Shown: piece after piece, positions 1 through 10,207 of the stretch | Layout of the letters: each line of letters starts with the position of its first letter | How positions within the stretch are numbered: position 1 is the first letter of the stretch | Source: JBBSHS01 sp038232515 | GTDB lineage: Bacteria; Actinomycetota; Acidimicrobiia; Acidimicrobiales; JAUJNH01 | DNA length: 24,408 bases | Direction of reading: 5' to 3' | NCBI GenBank assembly: GCA_038232515.1 | Contig: JBBSHS010000037.1 | Location: 1 to 24,408 of the forward strand | Notes under the pieces: generated by a model | Databases searched by the model: none | What the model was told of the DNA's origin: nothing | Seen by the model: only the letters and a program-made list of their open reading frames with translations | Translations under genes and position numbers: made by a program

Positions 1-6
1 CGGGGG

Positions 7-87
7 TGCGGGGGCCTTGCCCCCGCAGTGTCCGCCGCCGGCTTTGCCGAAGGCGGACAAGGAAGATGGCGAGCGCAGCGAGCTCCA
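7..87. repeat. Intergenic two-hairpin-plus-box element, copy A
   Basis: Three parts follow in order. Hairpin 1 (7-27) has a 9-bp perfect stem and a CTT loop. Hairpin 2 (30-58) has a 7-bp outer stem, GTCCGCC/GGCGGAC, around GGCTTTGCC. The third part is the box GAGCGCAGCGAGCTCCA (71-87). The same three parts recur in the same order and spacing at 19334-19417. It lies beyond the 3' end of disA and no gene is apparent in it. The left end may continue outside the window. The function is unknown; a transcribed 3' structure or a dispersed intergenic repeat are both possible. Confidence 0.6.
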
Positions 88-162
88 AAAGGCCGTTGGC
101 AGTTGGCACTTGGCCTTTCCCGCCGCAGGCGGCCGAGTCGAGCGCAGCGAGCGACGGCCGCC
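88..162 (-). terminator. Candidate hairpin terminator region after disA
   Basis: Two inverted repeats lie just past the disA stop. GGCGGCC (128-134) pairs with GGCCGCC (156-162) around a further copy of the GAGCGCAGCGAGC core. AAAGGCC (88-94) pairs with GGCCTTT (112-118). Neither is followed by a T-run on the minus strand, so a classical intrinsic terminator is not shown. A U-less terminator or RNA-stabilising structure is inferred from position only. Confidence 0.35.
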
Positions 163-174
163 GAGGACGGCCCG

Positions 175-1242
175 CTACGCGTAGCGGTCCAGGAGCGAGC
201 CCTCCGTCAGGCGGTCGAGACCTTCTTTGATGGCTCTGGCCCGGGACTCACCGACCCCTTCGACGCTGGTCAGGTCATCGACGGTGGCCCGCATGAGCTT
301 CTGCAGGGACCCGAATCGGGCGACGATGCGCTGGATGACGGCGTCGGGCAGTCGGGGGATACGGCCCAGGAGCCGGTAGCCCCGGGGTTGCAGGCCCCGG
401 TCGATGTCCTCGGGGCCACCGGGGAAGTGCAGGGCGTCGGCCACGACCTTGGGATCGAGGAGGTTGTCGGTGGAGAGTGCCGACAGCACCCGCACGGCAT
501 CGTCGACGCGCCAGGGGGCGTTCTCGGTGACGTAGTCGCGGATGACCTGGCGACGGTCGTCGTGGACGCCGCCCATCAGCTCCTCGAGCTGCAGGAGGAT
601 GAGCCGGCCGTCCGAGCCGAGCTCGACTATGTACCCGTCGATCTCCTCGGCGATGCGGCGGACCATCTCGATGCGCTGCACGACGGTCACGACGTCGCGC
701 ACGGTGACGAGGTCCTCGACCTCCAGCGCGGAGAGAGCGGCGCTGACGCTGTCAAGGCGGTCCTTGTACCGCTCCAGGGTCTGGATGGCCTGATTGGACC
801 GGGCCAAGAGGCGGGGGACCGGTTCCAACGGGTGCTTGGTGTTCTGGCGGTACACGGCGATGGTGGCCATGTCCTCGCTGACCGAGATCACCGGCACGTC
901 GACCGACCGGGCCACGCGTTCGGCGGTGCGGTGCCGCGTGCCGGTCTCTGAGGTGGGTAGGCCAGGATCGGGTACGAGGTGCACGTTGGCGCGGGCGATC
1001 CGGCTGGCGTCGGTGGCAAGGATGATGGCTCCGTCCATCTTGGCCAGCTCGGACAGGCGCTGGGGACTGAACTCAGCGTCGAGCAGGAAACCGCCCGAGC
1101 AGATCTTCAGCACGTCGGGACCGTCCCCGACGACGATGAGCGCACCCTTGCTGGCCTGCAGGATGCGCTCGAGCCCATCTCGCAACGGCCGACCTGGAGC
1201 CACCCCAGCCAGTGCCTCGGTCATCGCCGCACTGCGAGGCAT
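175..1242 (-). CDS. disA: DNA integrity scanning diadenylate cyclase DisA
   Basis: DisA condenses two ATP into cyclic di-AMP and in characterised bacteria scans DNA for branched structures. The 355-residue product has an N-terminal DAC domain with the two signature motifs, DGA (about residues 70-72) and RHR in TGTRHRTAER (about 103-105). A helical linker and a C-terminal helix-hairpin-helix region (SVEGVGESRARAIKEG) follow. The length is normal for the family. The ATG at 1242 is preferred over the GTG two codons upstream because AGGGG ends 5 nt before the ATG, whereas it overlaps the GTG. The gene starts 16 nt after the radA stop, so the two are almost certainly co-transcribed. The clpC-radA-disA order is also known from Bacillus, from memory. 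Confidence 0.96.
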   Translation of the reverse strand: MPRSAAMTEALAGVAPGRPLRDGLERILQASKGALIVVGDGPDVLKICSGGFLLDAEFSPQRLSELAKMDGAIILATDASRIARANVHLVPDPGLPTSETGTRHRTAERVARSVDVPVISVSEDMATIAVYRQNTKHPLEPVPRLLARSNQAIQTLERYKDRLDSVSAALSALEVEDLVTVRDVVTVVQRIEMVRRIAEEIDGYIVELGSDGRLILLQLEELMGGVHDDRRQVIRDYVTENAPWRVDDAVRVLSALSTDNLLDPKVVADALHFPGGPEDIDRGLQPRGYRLLGRIPRLPDAVIQRIVARFGSLQKLMRATVDDLTSVEGVGESRARAIKEGLDRLTEGSLLDRYA

Positions 1243-1258
1243 GAGCACCCCTGAGAGG

Positions 1259-2680
1259 TTAGAGGGCCTTCAGCGGACAGGCGCCTCGGTTGGCGGCCGA
1301 CGACGGTGGCAGCAGGCCGAGTTGGGCGATGGCACTGCTCAGATCGACGGCCCGGATGTAGCTCGTGCCGGGTGGTGGGGACGGGGCCGAGGCGGGCACG
1401 ACGGCGCGGTGGAAGCCCAGGCGGGCGGCTTCGGCCAGCCGCCTCGGCGTCTGTGCCACCCGCCGGAGCTCGCCGCCCAGGCCCACCTCGGCGCAGGCCA
1501 CCACGTCGGCCGGCACCGGGACCCCCGTTGCGGCCGACGCCAGCGCCAACGCCAGACCAAGGTCGGCGGCCGGTTCACAGACACGCACTCCGCCCACAGC
1601 CGAGGTATGGACGTCGAAACCGGCGAGGGACAGATCGGCCCGGCGCTCGAGCACGGCCAGCAGCAGCGCCACCCGGTTCCCGTCGAGGCCCTGAGTGGAG
1701 CGGCGGGGTGAGCCGGGCAACCCGGGGGCGATGAGGGCCTGCAACTCGACCAGCAAGGGCCGCTGGCCCTCGAGGGCGGGTACGACGACCGAGCCGGGTA
1801 CGCCGGGACGGCGGTCGCCCAGGAACAGTCCACTGGGATCGGGAAGGCCGACGAGACCGGATTCGCCCATCTCGAACAGGCCCAGCTCACCGGTGGGACC
1901 GAAACGGTGCTTGACGGCCCGCAGGAGGCGGAGGGCATGGTGGCGCTCGCCCTCGAAAGAGAGCACCGTATCGACGAGGTGCTCGAGCACGCGGGGCCCG
2001 GCGAGGGCCCCGTCCTTGGTGACGTGCCCGACGAGCACGACGGCGACGGCCTGCTGCTTGGCCAGGGCCACCAGTGCCGCCGCGCACCCGCGGACCTGCG
2101 CCACGGTGCCCGGTGTGGCTCCCAGATCGGGGTCGACGATCGTCTGGATGGAGTCGACCACGAGCAGGGCCGGATCCACCTCGGACACCGCCGCCACCAC
2201 CTGGGGCATAGAGGTGGCGGTGAACAACCACAGATCGGGGTGGAGGACGCCGAGCCGCTCGGCCCGCAGCCTTACCTGCTGGGCCGACTCCTCGGCTGAC
2301 ACCAGCAGGCACGGGTTGCCCCGGGCGGCGCGGGCGGCCAGAGCCTGGAGAAGGAGCGTGGACTTGCCGATGCCAGGTTCGCCGCCCACCAGGGTGACCG
2401 AGCCGGGCACCAGACCGCCCCCGAGGACCCGGTCGAGCTCGCCCACGCCAGTGGGCACAGGGGCCCACGCCCCGGCGTCGATCTTGCCGATGGGCCGTGG
2501 GCGCTCCTCTGACGGGCCGACGAGGGTGGCCACCGGGCCCCCCTGGTGGGAGACCCGGCGGCCCTCATCGAGCTCTTCGACGAGGGTGTTCCATTCGCCG
2601 CAGGCCGGGCAGCGGCCGGCCCACTTGGCGGTGGGCGCGCCGCACTCGGTACACCGGTGGATGGTCTTTGTCCGTGCCAT
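1259..2680 (-). CDS. radA: DNA repair protein RadA (Sms)
   Basis: RadA is a RecA-related ATPase and helicase that promotes branch migration during recombinational repair. The 473-residue protein starts with a CX2C-CX2C zinc finger (C10, C13, C24, C27). A RecA-like domain follows with Walker A GGEPGIGKST (about 99-108) and a Walker B stretch ending in LLVVDS (about 172-177). The RadA signature appears as KHRFG (257-261) rather than the usual KNRFG. The C-terminal third is the Lon-protease-like domain. The ATG has no Shine-Dalgarno sequence; a TAGCGT hexamer ends 7 nt upstream, which suggests a leaderless mRNA. It precedes disA by 10 nt and probably forms an operon with it. Confidence 0.96.
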   Translation of the reverse strand: MARTKTIHRCTECGAPTAKWAGRCPACGEWNTLVEELDEGRRVSHQGGPVATLVGPSEERPRPIGKIDAGAWAPVPTGVGELDRVLGGGLVPGSVTLVGGEPGIGKSTLLLQALAARAARGNPCLLVSAEESAQQVRLRAERLGVLHPDLWLFTATSMPQVVAAVSEVDPALLVVDSIQTIVDPDLGATPGTVAQVRGCAAALVALAKQQAVAVVLVGHVTKDGALAGPRVLEHLVDTVLSFEGERHHALRLLRAVKHRFGPTGELGLFEMGESGLVGLPDPSGLFLGDRRPGVPGSVVVPALEGQRPLLVELQALIAPGLPGSPRRSTQGLDGNRVALLLAVLERRADLSLAGFDVHTSAVGGVRVCEPAADLGLALALASAATGVPVPADVVACAEVGLGGELRRVAQTPRRLAEAARLGFHRAVVPASAPSPPPGTSYIRAVDLSSAIAQLGLLPPSSAANRGACPLKAL

Positions 2681-2687
2681 TGGCTAC

Positions 2688-2693
2688 ACGCTA
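2688..2693 (-). promoter_or_regulatory. Candidate -10 box for radA-disA
   Basis: The minus strand reads TAGCGT, with 7 nt between it and the radA ATG. Transcription would then begin at or next to the start codon. No convincing -35 hexamer is seen. The same hexamer precedes the polyprenyl synthase and lysS genes, which supports it. Confidence 0.45.
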
Positions 2694-2779
2694 CGCCCCG
2701 GGTGTGACGAAGTGGCGAACACCCGTTCGGTGCATGGCCTGCCTCTGAAGTCGGCCGCAACGAGATCATGCTCTCGGTC

Positions 2780-2800
2780 GGCCGGGCCGCTGGACCGGCC
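2780..2800 (-). terminator. Weak hairpin after the lipoprotein gene
   Basis: GGCCGG and CCGGCC form a 6-bp inverted repeat with a 9-nt loop, 9 nt past the stop of the preceding minus-strand gene. There is no T-tract. In DNA this GC-rich such repeats arise easily, so this is only a candidate. Confidence 0.25.
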
Positions 2801-2809
2801 CGCGCCCGG

Positions 2810-3568
2810 TCAGCCCGGGCCACGCCGGCGCTGGCGGCGGACGAACGTGAGGGCCAGATACACGGCCAGGGCCAGGGCGGAGGCGGCGACGCTGGCCGCA
2901 CCGGTGATATTGAGGATGTTCAGCCCATGGGCATCGGCGGCCAGATCGGTCCTGGATCCCAACTGGGGCCTCCACACGGCCCCGTGGCCCGGCCCGGCAG
3001 GAGCGTTCGAGCTCACTGAACCGGGTAGGCGCACCGACACCTGGATGTGGATGGCGTTGTCGAGCGGACCGTTGAGCTGTTGTTCGAGCGCCTTGACGCC
3101 CCCGAGGGCGTCGGTTAGCGCAGGGTCGCTGAAACCCTGGACGCCATGGGTGAAATCGACGGTCCCGCGGAACGACGTCCGGTTGGTGAGGAAGCTGGCG
3201 CTGCGCGTTATGCGGAAGTGCTGGAACGGCCCGTCGGGGCCGCTGATCTGGTCCATGGCCTGGGCCGCCCCGGCCGGGTCGGAGAACCCCATGGTGGCCG
3301 TCACCGTGGTCATGCCCCCGGGGCCGGTCCGCGGCGCGCTGACGGTCCAGCCGGCCTGGCGCAGGTCGTCGACCTCGAGGGCCGAGGCCAGATTGACCTG
3401 ATCGGTGACGTCCTTGTCCACGGTCACCTCGACCCGGACACTGCCGCTCCCGTCGGGCTTGACGTCGATGCCCACGGCGACGTCGGCCCGACACCCCGAG
3501 ACGACGAGCACGACCACGAGCAGCAGGAGGGCGAGCAGCCGCCGAAGCCCGCCCCGGAACGGTTTCAC
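2810..3568 (-). CDS. LppM-like membrane lipoprotein
   Basis: This is a predicted exported lipoprotein of about 252 residues. It has a basic N-terminus, a leucine/valine-rich hydrophobic stretch and a lipobox ending VSGC. A beta-rich domain follows, beginning ADVAVGIDVKPDGSGSVRVE. One C-terminal transmembrane helix (about 220-243) ends in a basic tail, RRQRRRG. This layout resembles mycobacterial LppM (DUF3153), but the assignment rests on remembered architecture, not a search. The function is not known; an envelope role is inferred. The GTG at 3568 gives a standard signal peptide; an upstream GTG at 3595 would add nine residues and would lie almost on top of a candidate -10 box. The gene sits between clpC and radA. 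Confidence 0.8.
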   Translation of the reverse strand: MKPFRGGLRRLLALLLLVVVLVVSGCRADVAVGIDVKPDGSGSVRVEVTVDKDVTDQVNLASALEVDDLRQAGWTVSAPRTGPGGMTTVTATMGFSDPAGAAQAMDQISGPDGPFQHFRITRSASFLTNRTSFRGTVDFTHGVQGFSDPALTDALGGVKALEQQLNGPLDNAIHIQVSVRLPGSVSSNAPAGPGHGAVWRPQLGSRTDLAADAHGLNILNITGAASVAASALALAVYLALTFVRRQRRRGPG

Positions 3569-3595
3569 GTGGCGCGGATGATCAGCAGGGCGCAC

Positions 3596-3601
3596 AGTTT
3601 A
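3596..3601 (-). promoter_or_regulatory. Candidate -10 box for the lipoprotein gene
   Basis: The minus strand reads TAAACT, a good match to the -10 consensus. It ends 27 nt before the GTG at 3568. The -35 position is GC-rich and unconvincing. If used, transcription starts downstream of the alternative GTG at 3595 and excludes that start. Confidence 0.4.
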
Positions 3602-3680
3602 GCCCCGCGCCGGAGCGCGCCGCCGCGTGCCCGTCGAGACCGACTTCGGCCCGTCGGCGCCGCGGCAGGCGGGAGTGGCG

Positions 3681-6185
<2,505 letters not shown>

Positions 6186-6189
6186 CGTG

Positions 6190-6194
6190 CCTCC
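6190..6194 (-). promoter_or_regulatory. Ribosome binding site of clpC
   Basis: The minus strand reads GGAGG with 4 nt to the TTG codon at 6185. It selects this TTG over the ATG further upstream. Confidence 0.75.
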
Positions 6195-6222
6195 AGTCGA
6201 TGAGGCCTTGCGGTGAGCGGTC

Positions 6223-6228
6223 AGTCTA
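6223..6228 (-). promoter_or_regulatory. Candidate -10 box for clpC
   Basis: The minus strand reads TAGACT, giving a leader of about 30 nt that contains the GGAGG site. No strong -35 was found. I did not find an obvious HspR inverted repeat or CtsR-type operator around it. Confidence 0.45.
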
Positions 6229-6333
6229 CCGGGGGCTCCCGTCTTGCACATCACCGGCATCGGTACGCGGTGCCGTATCCGCCCGGGAGGCTCTCAGGCG
6301 GGGCCCGTCCCGCCGGTCGCGGCCGGGTCGTGG

Positions 6334-6364
6334 TTGTCCGTCCGGTCTGGCGGTGGCCTAGCGT
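6334..6364 (+). promoter_or_regulatory. Candidate promoter of the polyprenyl synthase gene
   Basis: TTGTCC (6334-6339) and TAGCGT (6359-6364) are separated by 19 nt. Only 7 nt separate TAGCGT from the GTG start at 6372, so the transcript would be leaderless. The promoter is divergent from that of clpC. Confidence 0.45.
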
Positions 6365-6371
6365 TCGTGCG

Positions 6372-7370
6372 GTGAACGTCGCCGGCCTCCTGCGCCTTGC
6401 CCGACTCGACGACGACCTTACCCATGTCGACGCCGCGCTGCGGCGGTCGGTCGCCTCCGAGGACCCGTTCCTCTCCGAGGTGGCGGGGCACCTCATCAAG
6501 GCCAGCGGCAAGCGGCTCAGGCCGGCACTGGCGGTGGCCAGCGCGTTGGCCGGTGGGGGTGAGATCAGCGCCGACGTCATCCACGGCAGCTGCTCGGTCG
6601 AGCTCGTGCACCTCGGCTCGCTCTACCACGACGACGTCATCGACGACGCCGAGACCCGCCACGGCGTCGAGAGTGTCAACGCCAAGTGGGGGAACCTGGT
6701 GGCCATCGTGGCCGGTGACTTCCTGCTGGCCCGGGCCTCGGAGATCGCCGCCCGCCTCGGTACCGAGGTGTCGGCCCTGCTGGCGGCGACCATCGGCCGG
6801 CTCTGCGAGGGAGAGGTGGGCGAGGTCCAGGCCGCGTTCGACACGGGCCGCAGTGAGGAACGGTACCTGGCCGCCATCGCCGGTAAGACGGCCTCTCTGC
6901 TGTCTGCGTCATGCCGGATCGGCGCCTTGACCGCCGGCCTCGAACCCCCCGTCGTCGATGCCCTGGCCAAGTTCGGGCAAGACTTCGGGATGGCCTTCCA
7001 GGTACGGGACGACGTGCTCGATGTCGTGTCCACCGAGGCCGCGCTGGGCAAGCCGGCCGGCCACGACATGGTCCAGGGCGTCTATACACTGCCGGTCATC
7101 CGGGCCTTGGCCGACCACCGCGCCGGGCCCGAGCTGCGCGGTTTGCTCGGTGGTCCGATCGACGATGCCGCCCGGGACAAGGCACTGGGCATCGTGCGCA
7201 CCACCGACGGCATCGCCTCCTGCCTCGCCATGGCCCGTGGCTTCGCCGACGACGCCGCCCACGCCCTGGCGCCGCTACCCCCCTCGCCCCTCGCCGAGTC
7301 ACTGGCCGGACTGGCCCACCAGCTCCTCGACGACGTGGTCGACTCCCAAGCCCGACCCCGGGCTTCGTAG
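6372..7370 (+). CDS. Trans-polyprenyl diphosphate synthase (isoprenoid quinone side chain type)
   Basis: This enzyme adds isopentenyl diphosphate units to an allylic diphosphate to build a long prenyl chain, most likely the menaquinone side chain. The 332-residue product has the KRLRP motif (47-51), the first aspartate-rich motif DDVID (87-91) and the second DDVLD (213-217), all characteristic of IspA/IspB/GrcC-type synthases. Product length cannot be read reliably. The GTG at 6372 is chosen because the family-typical sequence begins there and a -10-like box lies immediately upstream; an earlier in-frame start would add about 53 residues rich in arginine and proline. The gene is divergent from clpC and unlinked to other quinone genes here. 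Confidence 0.92.
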   Translation: MNVAGLLRLARLDDDLTHVDAALRRSVASEDPFLSEVAGHLIKASGKRLRPALAVASALAGGGEISADVIHGSCSVELVHLGSLYHDDVIDDAETRHGVESVNAKWGNLVAIVAGDFLLARASEIAARLGTEVSALLAATIGRLCEGEVGEVQAAFDTGRSEERYLAAIAGKTASLLSASCRIGALTAGLEPPVVDALAKFGQDFGMAFQVRDDVLDVVSTEAALGKPAGHDMVQGVYTLPVIRALADHRAGPELRGLLGGPIDDAARDKALGIVRTTDGIASCLAMARGFADDAAHALAPLPPSPLAESLAGLAHQLLDDVVDSQARPRAS

Positions 7371-7555
7371 CGAAGGAGGGATGCGGGGCACCTGCCGGGT
7401 CGCTGAGCGGTGTGGGTATGACCCGAGGAGCACCGGGCGTTAGCCTGGCGCAGAGGAACGGTTCGTAGCGTCGCCTCGATGGTCCAGGGCGAAGCATCGA
7501 CAGCTTGATCCTCGTCGGCTGGGGGTCTGACCGGCCCGTCGTGCGGGTCGAACCG

Positions 7556-9157
7556 ATGGCACGGGGAAGTGCCTACGCCGCCGCCGCCGCCGCCCTGGTG
7601 GTGGCGGCGGAGGTCGCAGCGGAGACGCCTCGGCCATGGATGGCCATGCTGGCGGCCACCATCCTGGTAGGGGGCGGTGCCGCAGTCGCACGTGAGTCGG
7701 TCGCCGGCCGGGCGGCGCCCAGGCGCGATGGCGCCCTCGCCGGCGAGGTGACGCTCGCCGGGGACCGGGTGGCATGGCGCCTCGGTCTGGTCCTGACGGC
7801 CGTGGTGGCCCTGTGCCTGCTGGCCGGGTTGGAGCTGGCTGGCCTGGACGGCATGGTCCCGCTGGTTCCCGGGCTGCTGGTGGCCACCGCGCTGGTACAG
7901 CGCAGACGGGTCGTCCAGTCCCGGCGGGCGGAGCGCAACGGGCTGGTGGTGTGCCTGCCCGTGCCCGAGACGGTCCTGCGCCGGTTGGCCACGGGTGGCG
8001 GCCGGGTCCCGACGCCGGGTCGGCGCATAGCCCGTCGACTGGTCCGCACTCCCGGCCAGGTACGCGTCTCGGGACACCGCCGCAGGCTGTGGCTGCCGGC
8101 TGTGGCCGGTCTCCTGGCTGTGGCGGTGGCGGCGCCGGTGTGGTCCCTGGGGTCGACGCTGGCCCGGCCCAGTTCGGATCCCGTGTCGGTGCGGGCCGTC
8201 GAGTGGCTGCGGGGCCACGGCGGTGCCGCCGCGGTCACCCAGACCGAGGCCTGGTGGTACCGGCATCACGCACCGAAAAAGGGAGGCCAGTTATCGGCAC
8301 CGCTCAGCGGCGCCGGGACGCCGGTCAGCGCCGGCACCGGGCTCCGCCCGGCCAAGGCACTGGCCTCCCCGGCGCTGCCGGGCGAAGGCCAATGGAGCGC
8401 CGTGGCCGGGCCCGCCGACCGTCCTGCTGTGGCCGTCACCCAGTTGCGGCCCGACCCCGTGCACACGTCACTGCTGGCTGGGCTCCTGCGTCTGGACACG
8501 AGCCAGGTGAGCCTTCAGCTACTGGCCGGCACCGACCAGCCGGGTGGCTCGTTCCCGGAGAACGGCCAGGTGCCGGCGGCGGACCGTTCATCTCTGGTGG
8601 CCGCCTTCAATTCCGGCTTCCGCCAGAGCGAGGCGGGCGGCGGGTACTACTCCGAGGGTCGGACGGCGGCGCCGCTGGTGACGGGGGCCGCGTCCCTGGT
8701 GGTCAGGAAGGACGGCTCGGCCACGGTGGGCGAGTGGGGCCGTGACGCCAGGATGACCCCGGCCGTGACTGCGGTGCGCCAGAACCTGGCCCTGATCGTC
8801 GACCAGGCTGCCCCCGTCGTCGGCCTCGAGAGCAACATCGGGAACCGGTGGGGCAAGACACTCGGCAACCGGCTCTTCGTGTGGCGTTCCGGCATCGGGG
8901 TGACGGCCGACGGGGCTTTGGTGTACGCCGCCGGTCCCGGTCTGTCCGTTCCCTCCCTGGCCCGGCTGCTCGTCGCCGGCGGGGCGACGCGGGCGATGGA
9001 GCTCGACATCAACACCGACTGGGTCGGGTCCTACACCTACCAGCGGGGAGCCGGCGGCCCGGTCGGCACCAAGCTGTTGCCGTCCATGTACCACGACCCG
9101 TCGCGGTATCTCCATCCCCAGAGCCGGGACTTCTTCGCCGTGCTGGCCCGCTCCTGA
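7556..9157 (+). CDS. Multi-pass membrane protein with phosphodiester glycosidase (NAGPA-like) domain
   Basis: The N-terminal 200 or so residues hold about five hydrophobic segments with short basic loops. The remainder, about 330 residues, is predicted to lie outside the membrane and matches the NAGPA/DUF2233 phosphodiester glycosidase family by pattern. Shared marks are AAFNSGF, GAASLVV, RWG, a GxLVYAAGP strand and AMELDIN. Characterised relatives cleave sugar-phosphodiester bonds; the substrate here is unknown and a wall or teichoic-acid-like polymer is a guess. The ATG at 7556 is the first ATG, but a TTG at 7505 is also open and neither has a strong Shine-Dalgarno sequence. Its stop overlaps the start of a shorter paralogue. 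Confidence 0.8.
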   Translation: MARGSAYAAAAAALVVAAEVAAETPRPWMAMLAATILVGGGAAVARESVAGRAAPRRDGALAGEVTLAGDRVAWRLGLVLTAVVALCLLAGLELAGLDGMVPLVPGLLVATALVQRRRVVQSRRAERNGLVVCLPVPETVLRRLATGGGRVPTPGRRIARRLVRTPGQVRVSGHRRRLWLPAVAGLLAVAVAAPVWSLGSTLARPSSDPVSVRAVEWLRGHGGAAAVTQTEAWWYRHHAPKKGGQLSAPLSGAGTPVSAGTGLRPAKALASPALPGEGQWSAVAGPADRPAVAVTQLRPDPVHTSLLAGLLRLDTSQVSLQLLAGTDQPGGSFPENGQVPAADRSSLVAAFNSGFRQSEAGGGYYSEGRTAAPLVTGAASLVVRKDGSATVGEWGRDARMTPAVTAVRQNLALIVDQAAPVVGLESNIGNRWGKTLGNRLFVWRSGIGVTADGALVYAAGPGLSVPSLARLLVAGGATRAMELDINTDWVGSYTYQRGAGGPVGTKLLPSMYHDPSRYLHPQSRDFFAVLARS

Positions 9158-10131
9158 TGGACCGCCGGCGCCGCCGGACAGCCGTTGCCCTCGGCACCGC
9201 GCTCCTCACCGCCGGGGTGGCCGCCGGGCTGACCGTGGCGTACGTCCGGCACGGCGGCCAGAGCCGGCCCGTGCGCCGCCTCTCCGCCATTGCGCCCGCG
9301 GGCACCACCGTCGAGACCTTGACCCGACCAGTCCCGGCGAGCCCGGCCCGGCCCCGACCGACGGCTCCGAGCCAGGAGGGCCCTGGTTGGCGGCCGATCG
9401 CCGTTTCCGCCGGCCTCGACCGGCTCGACACGGCCACGGGCGTGGTCCTGCGCATCGACCCCGTCCGCATCGAGGTGGCGCTCGTGCCGGGCACGGCGGA
9501 GCCCGCCGCTGGCTTCCCGGCCGGCGGTGCCGTCCCGGTCGAGCGCCGCCACTCGCTCATCGCCGCCACCAACGCCGGCTTCAAGCGGCACGACGCCGGC
9601 GGCGGCGAGATGATCGACGGCCGCACCGTGGGCGCTTTGACGGCCGGCGCCGCATCGCTCGTGGTCCACGGCAGCGGGAGCGTCGACATCGGTGCTTGGG
9701 GACAGGGCGTCGGGCCCGGTCCCGACAACGTCGCCGTGCTCCAGAACCTGATGCTGCTGGTCGACCACGGGCAGGCGACGGCGGGATTGGACCGGGACGT
9801 CATCGCCCGGTGGGGGGCCACCTTCCTGCCGAACCTGCCGGTGGCGGTGTGGCGGTCCGGGCTGGGGGTCGACTCCGCCGGGCGCCTGCTCTACGCCGCC
9901 GGGCCGAACATCGTCCCCGCCCAGCTGGCCGCCCTCCTGGTCGGCGCCGGCGCGGTGCGGGCCATGGAGCTGGATATCAACCACAAGTGGGTGTTCGGTG
10001 CTCTCTACGGCCACTCGGCCCCGCCACCCGACACCATCCACAGCATGGCGCTGCTGGCCGGAATGGGGCCCGACCCGGCTCACGTACTGCGACCGGGCGA
10101 CCGGGACTTCGTCGCCTTTTATCAGCGGTAG
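9157..10131 (+). CDS. Single-anchor phosphodiester glycosidase-like paralogue
   Basis: This 324-residue protein has a basic N-terminus, one signal-anchor helix (about residues 8-28) and a proline/threonine-rich linker. A NAGPA-like domain follows that is clearly paralogous to the upstream gene. Compare ATNAGF with AAFNSGF, GAASLVV, QNLMLLVD with QNLALIVD, VAVWRSGLGV with LFVWRSGIGV, and AMELDIN in both. The ATG overlaps the previous stop in TGATG, so translation is probably coupled and the products may work together. The domain should face outside the cytoplasmic membrane. It converges on the DedA-PAP2 gene. Confidence 0.82.
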   Translation: MDRRRRRTAVALGTALLTAGVAAGLTVAYVRHGGQSRPVRRLSAIAPAGTTVETLTRPVPASPARPRPTAPSQEGPGWRPIAVSAGLDRLDTATGVVLRIDPVRIEVALVPGTAEPAAGFPAGGAVPVERRHSLIAATNAGFKRHDAGGGEMIDGRTVGALTAGAASLVVHGSGSVDIGAWGQGVGPGPDNVAVLQNLMLLVDHGQATAGLDRDVIARWGATFLPNLPVAVWRSGLGVDSAGRLLYAAGPNIVPAQLAALLVGAGAVRAMELDINHKWVFGALYGHSAPPPDTIHSMALLAGMGPDPAHVLRPGDRDFVAFYQR

Positions 10132-10140
10132 CCCGCCCAC

Positions 10141-10156
10141 TCCCGTGCCCACGGGA
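10141..10156. terminator. Hairpin in convergent intergenic region
   Basis: TCCCGT and ACGGGA form a perfect 6-bp stem with a GCCC loop, 10 nt past the glycosidase stop. It has no T-run. Its place between two converging genes suggests a terminator. Confidence 0.45.
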
Positions 10157-10182
10157 CATGACGGAGCCGTCGGACCCAAGGA

Positions 10183-10200
10183 GCCGAAGTGGGCTTCGGC
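10183..10200. terminator. Second hairpin in convergent intergenic region
   Basis: GCCGAAG and CTTCGGC form a perfect 7-bp stem with a TGGG loop, 8 nt past the stop of the converging DedA-PAP2 gene. With the hairpin at 10141-10156 it probably acts as a bidirectional termination zone. Confidence 0.5.
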
Positions 10201-10207
10201 CCTGCTG

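Noticed and set aside
1695..3401. Open frame on the plus strand opposite radA and the lipoprotein gene
   Set aside because: Arg/Ser/Thr/Pro-rich shadow translation without motifs, and no ribosome binding site.
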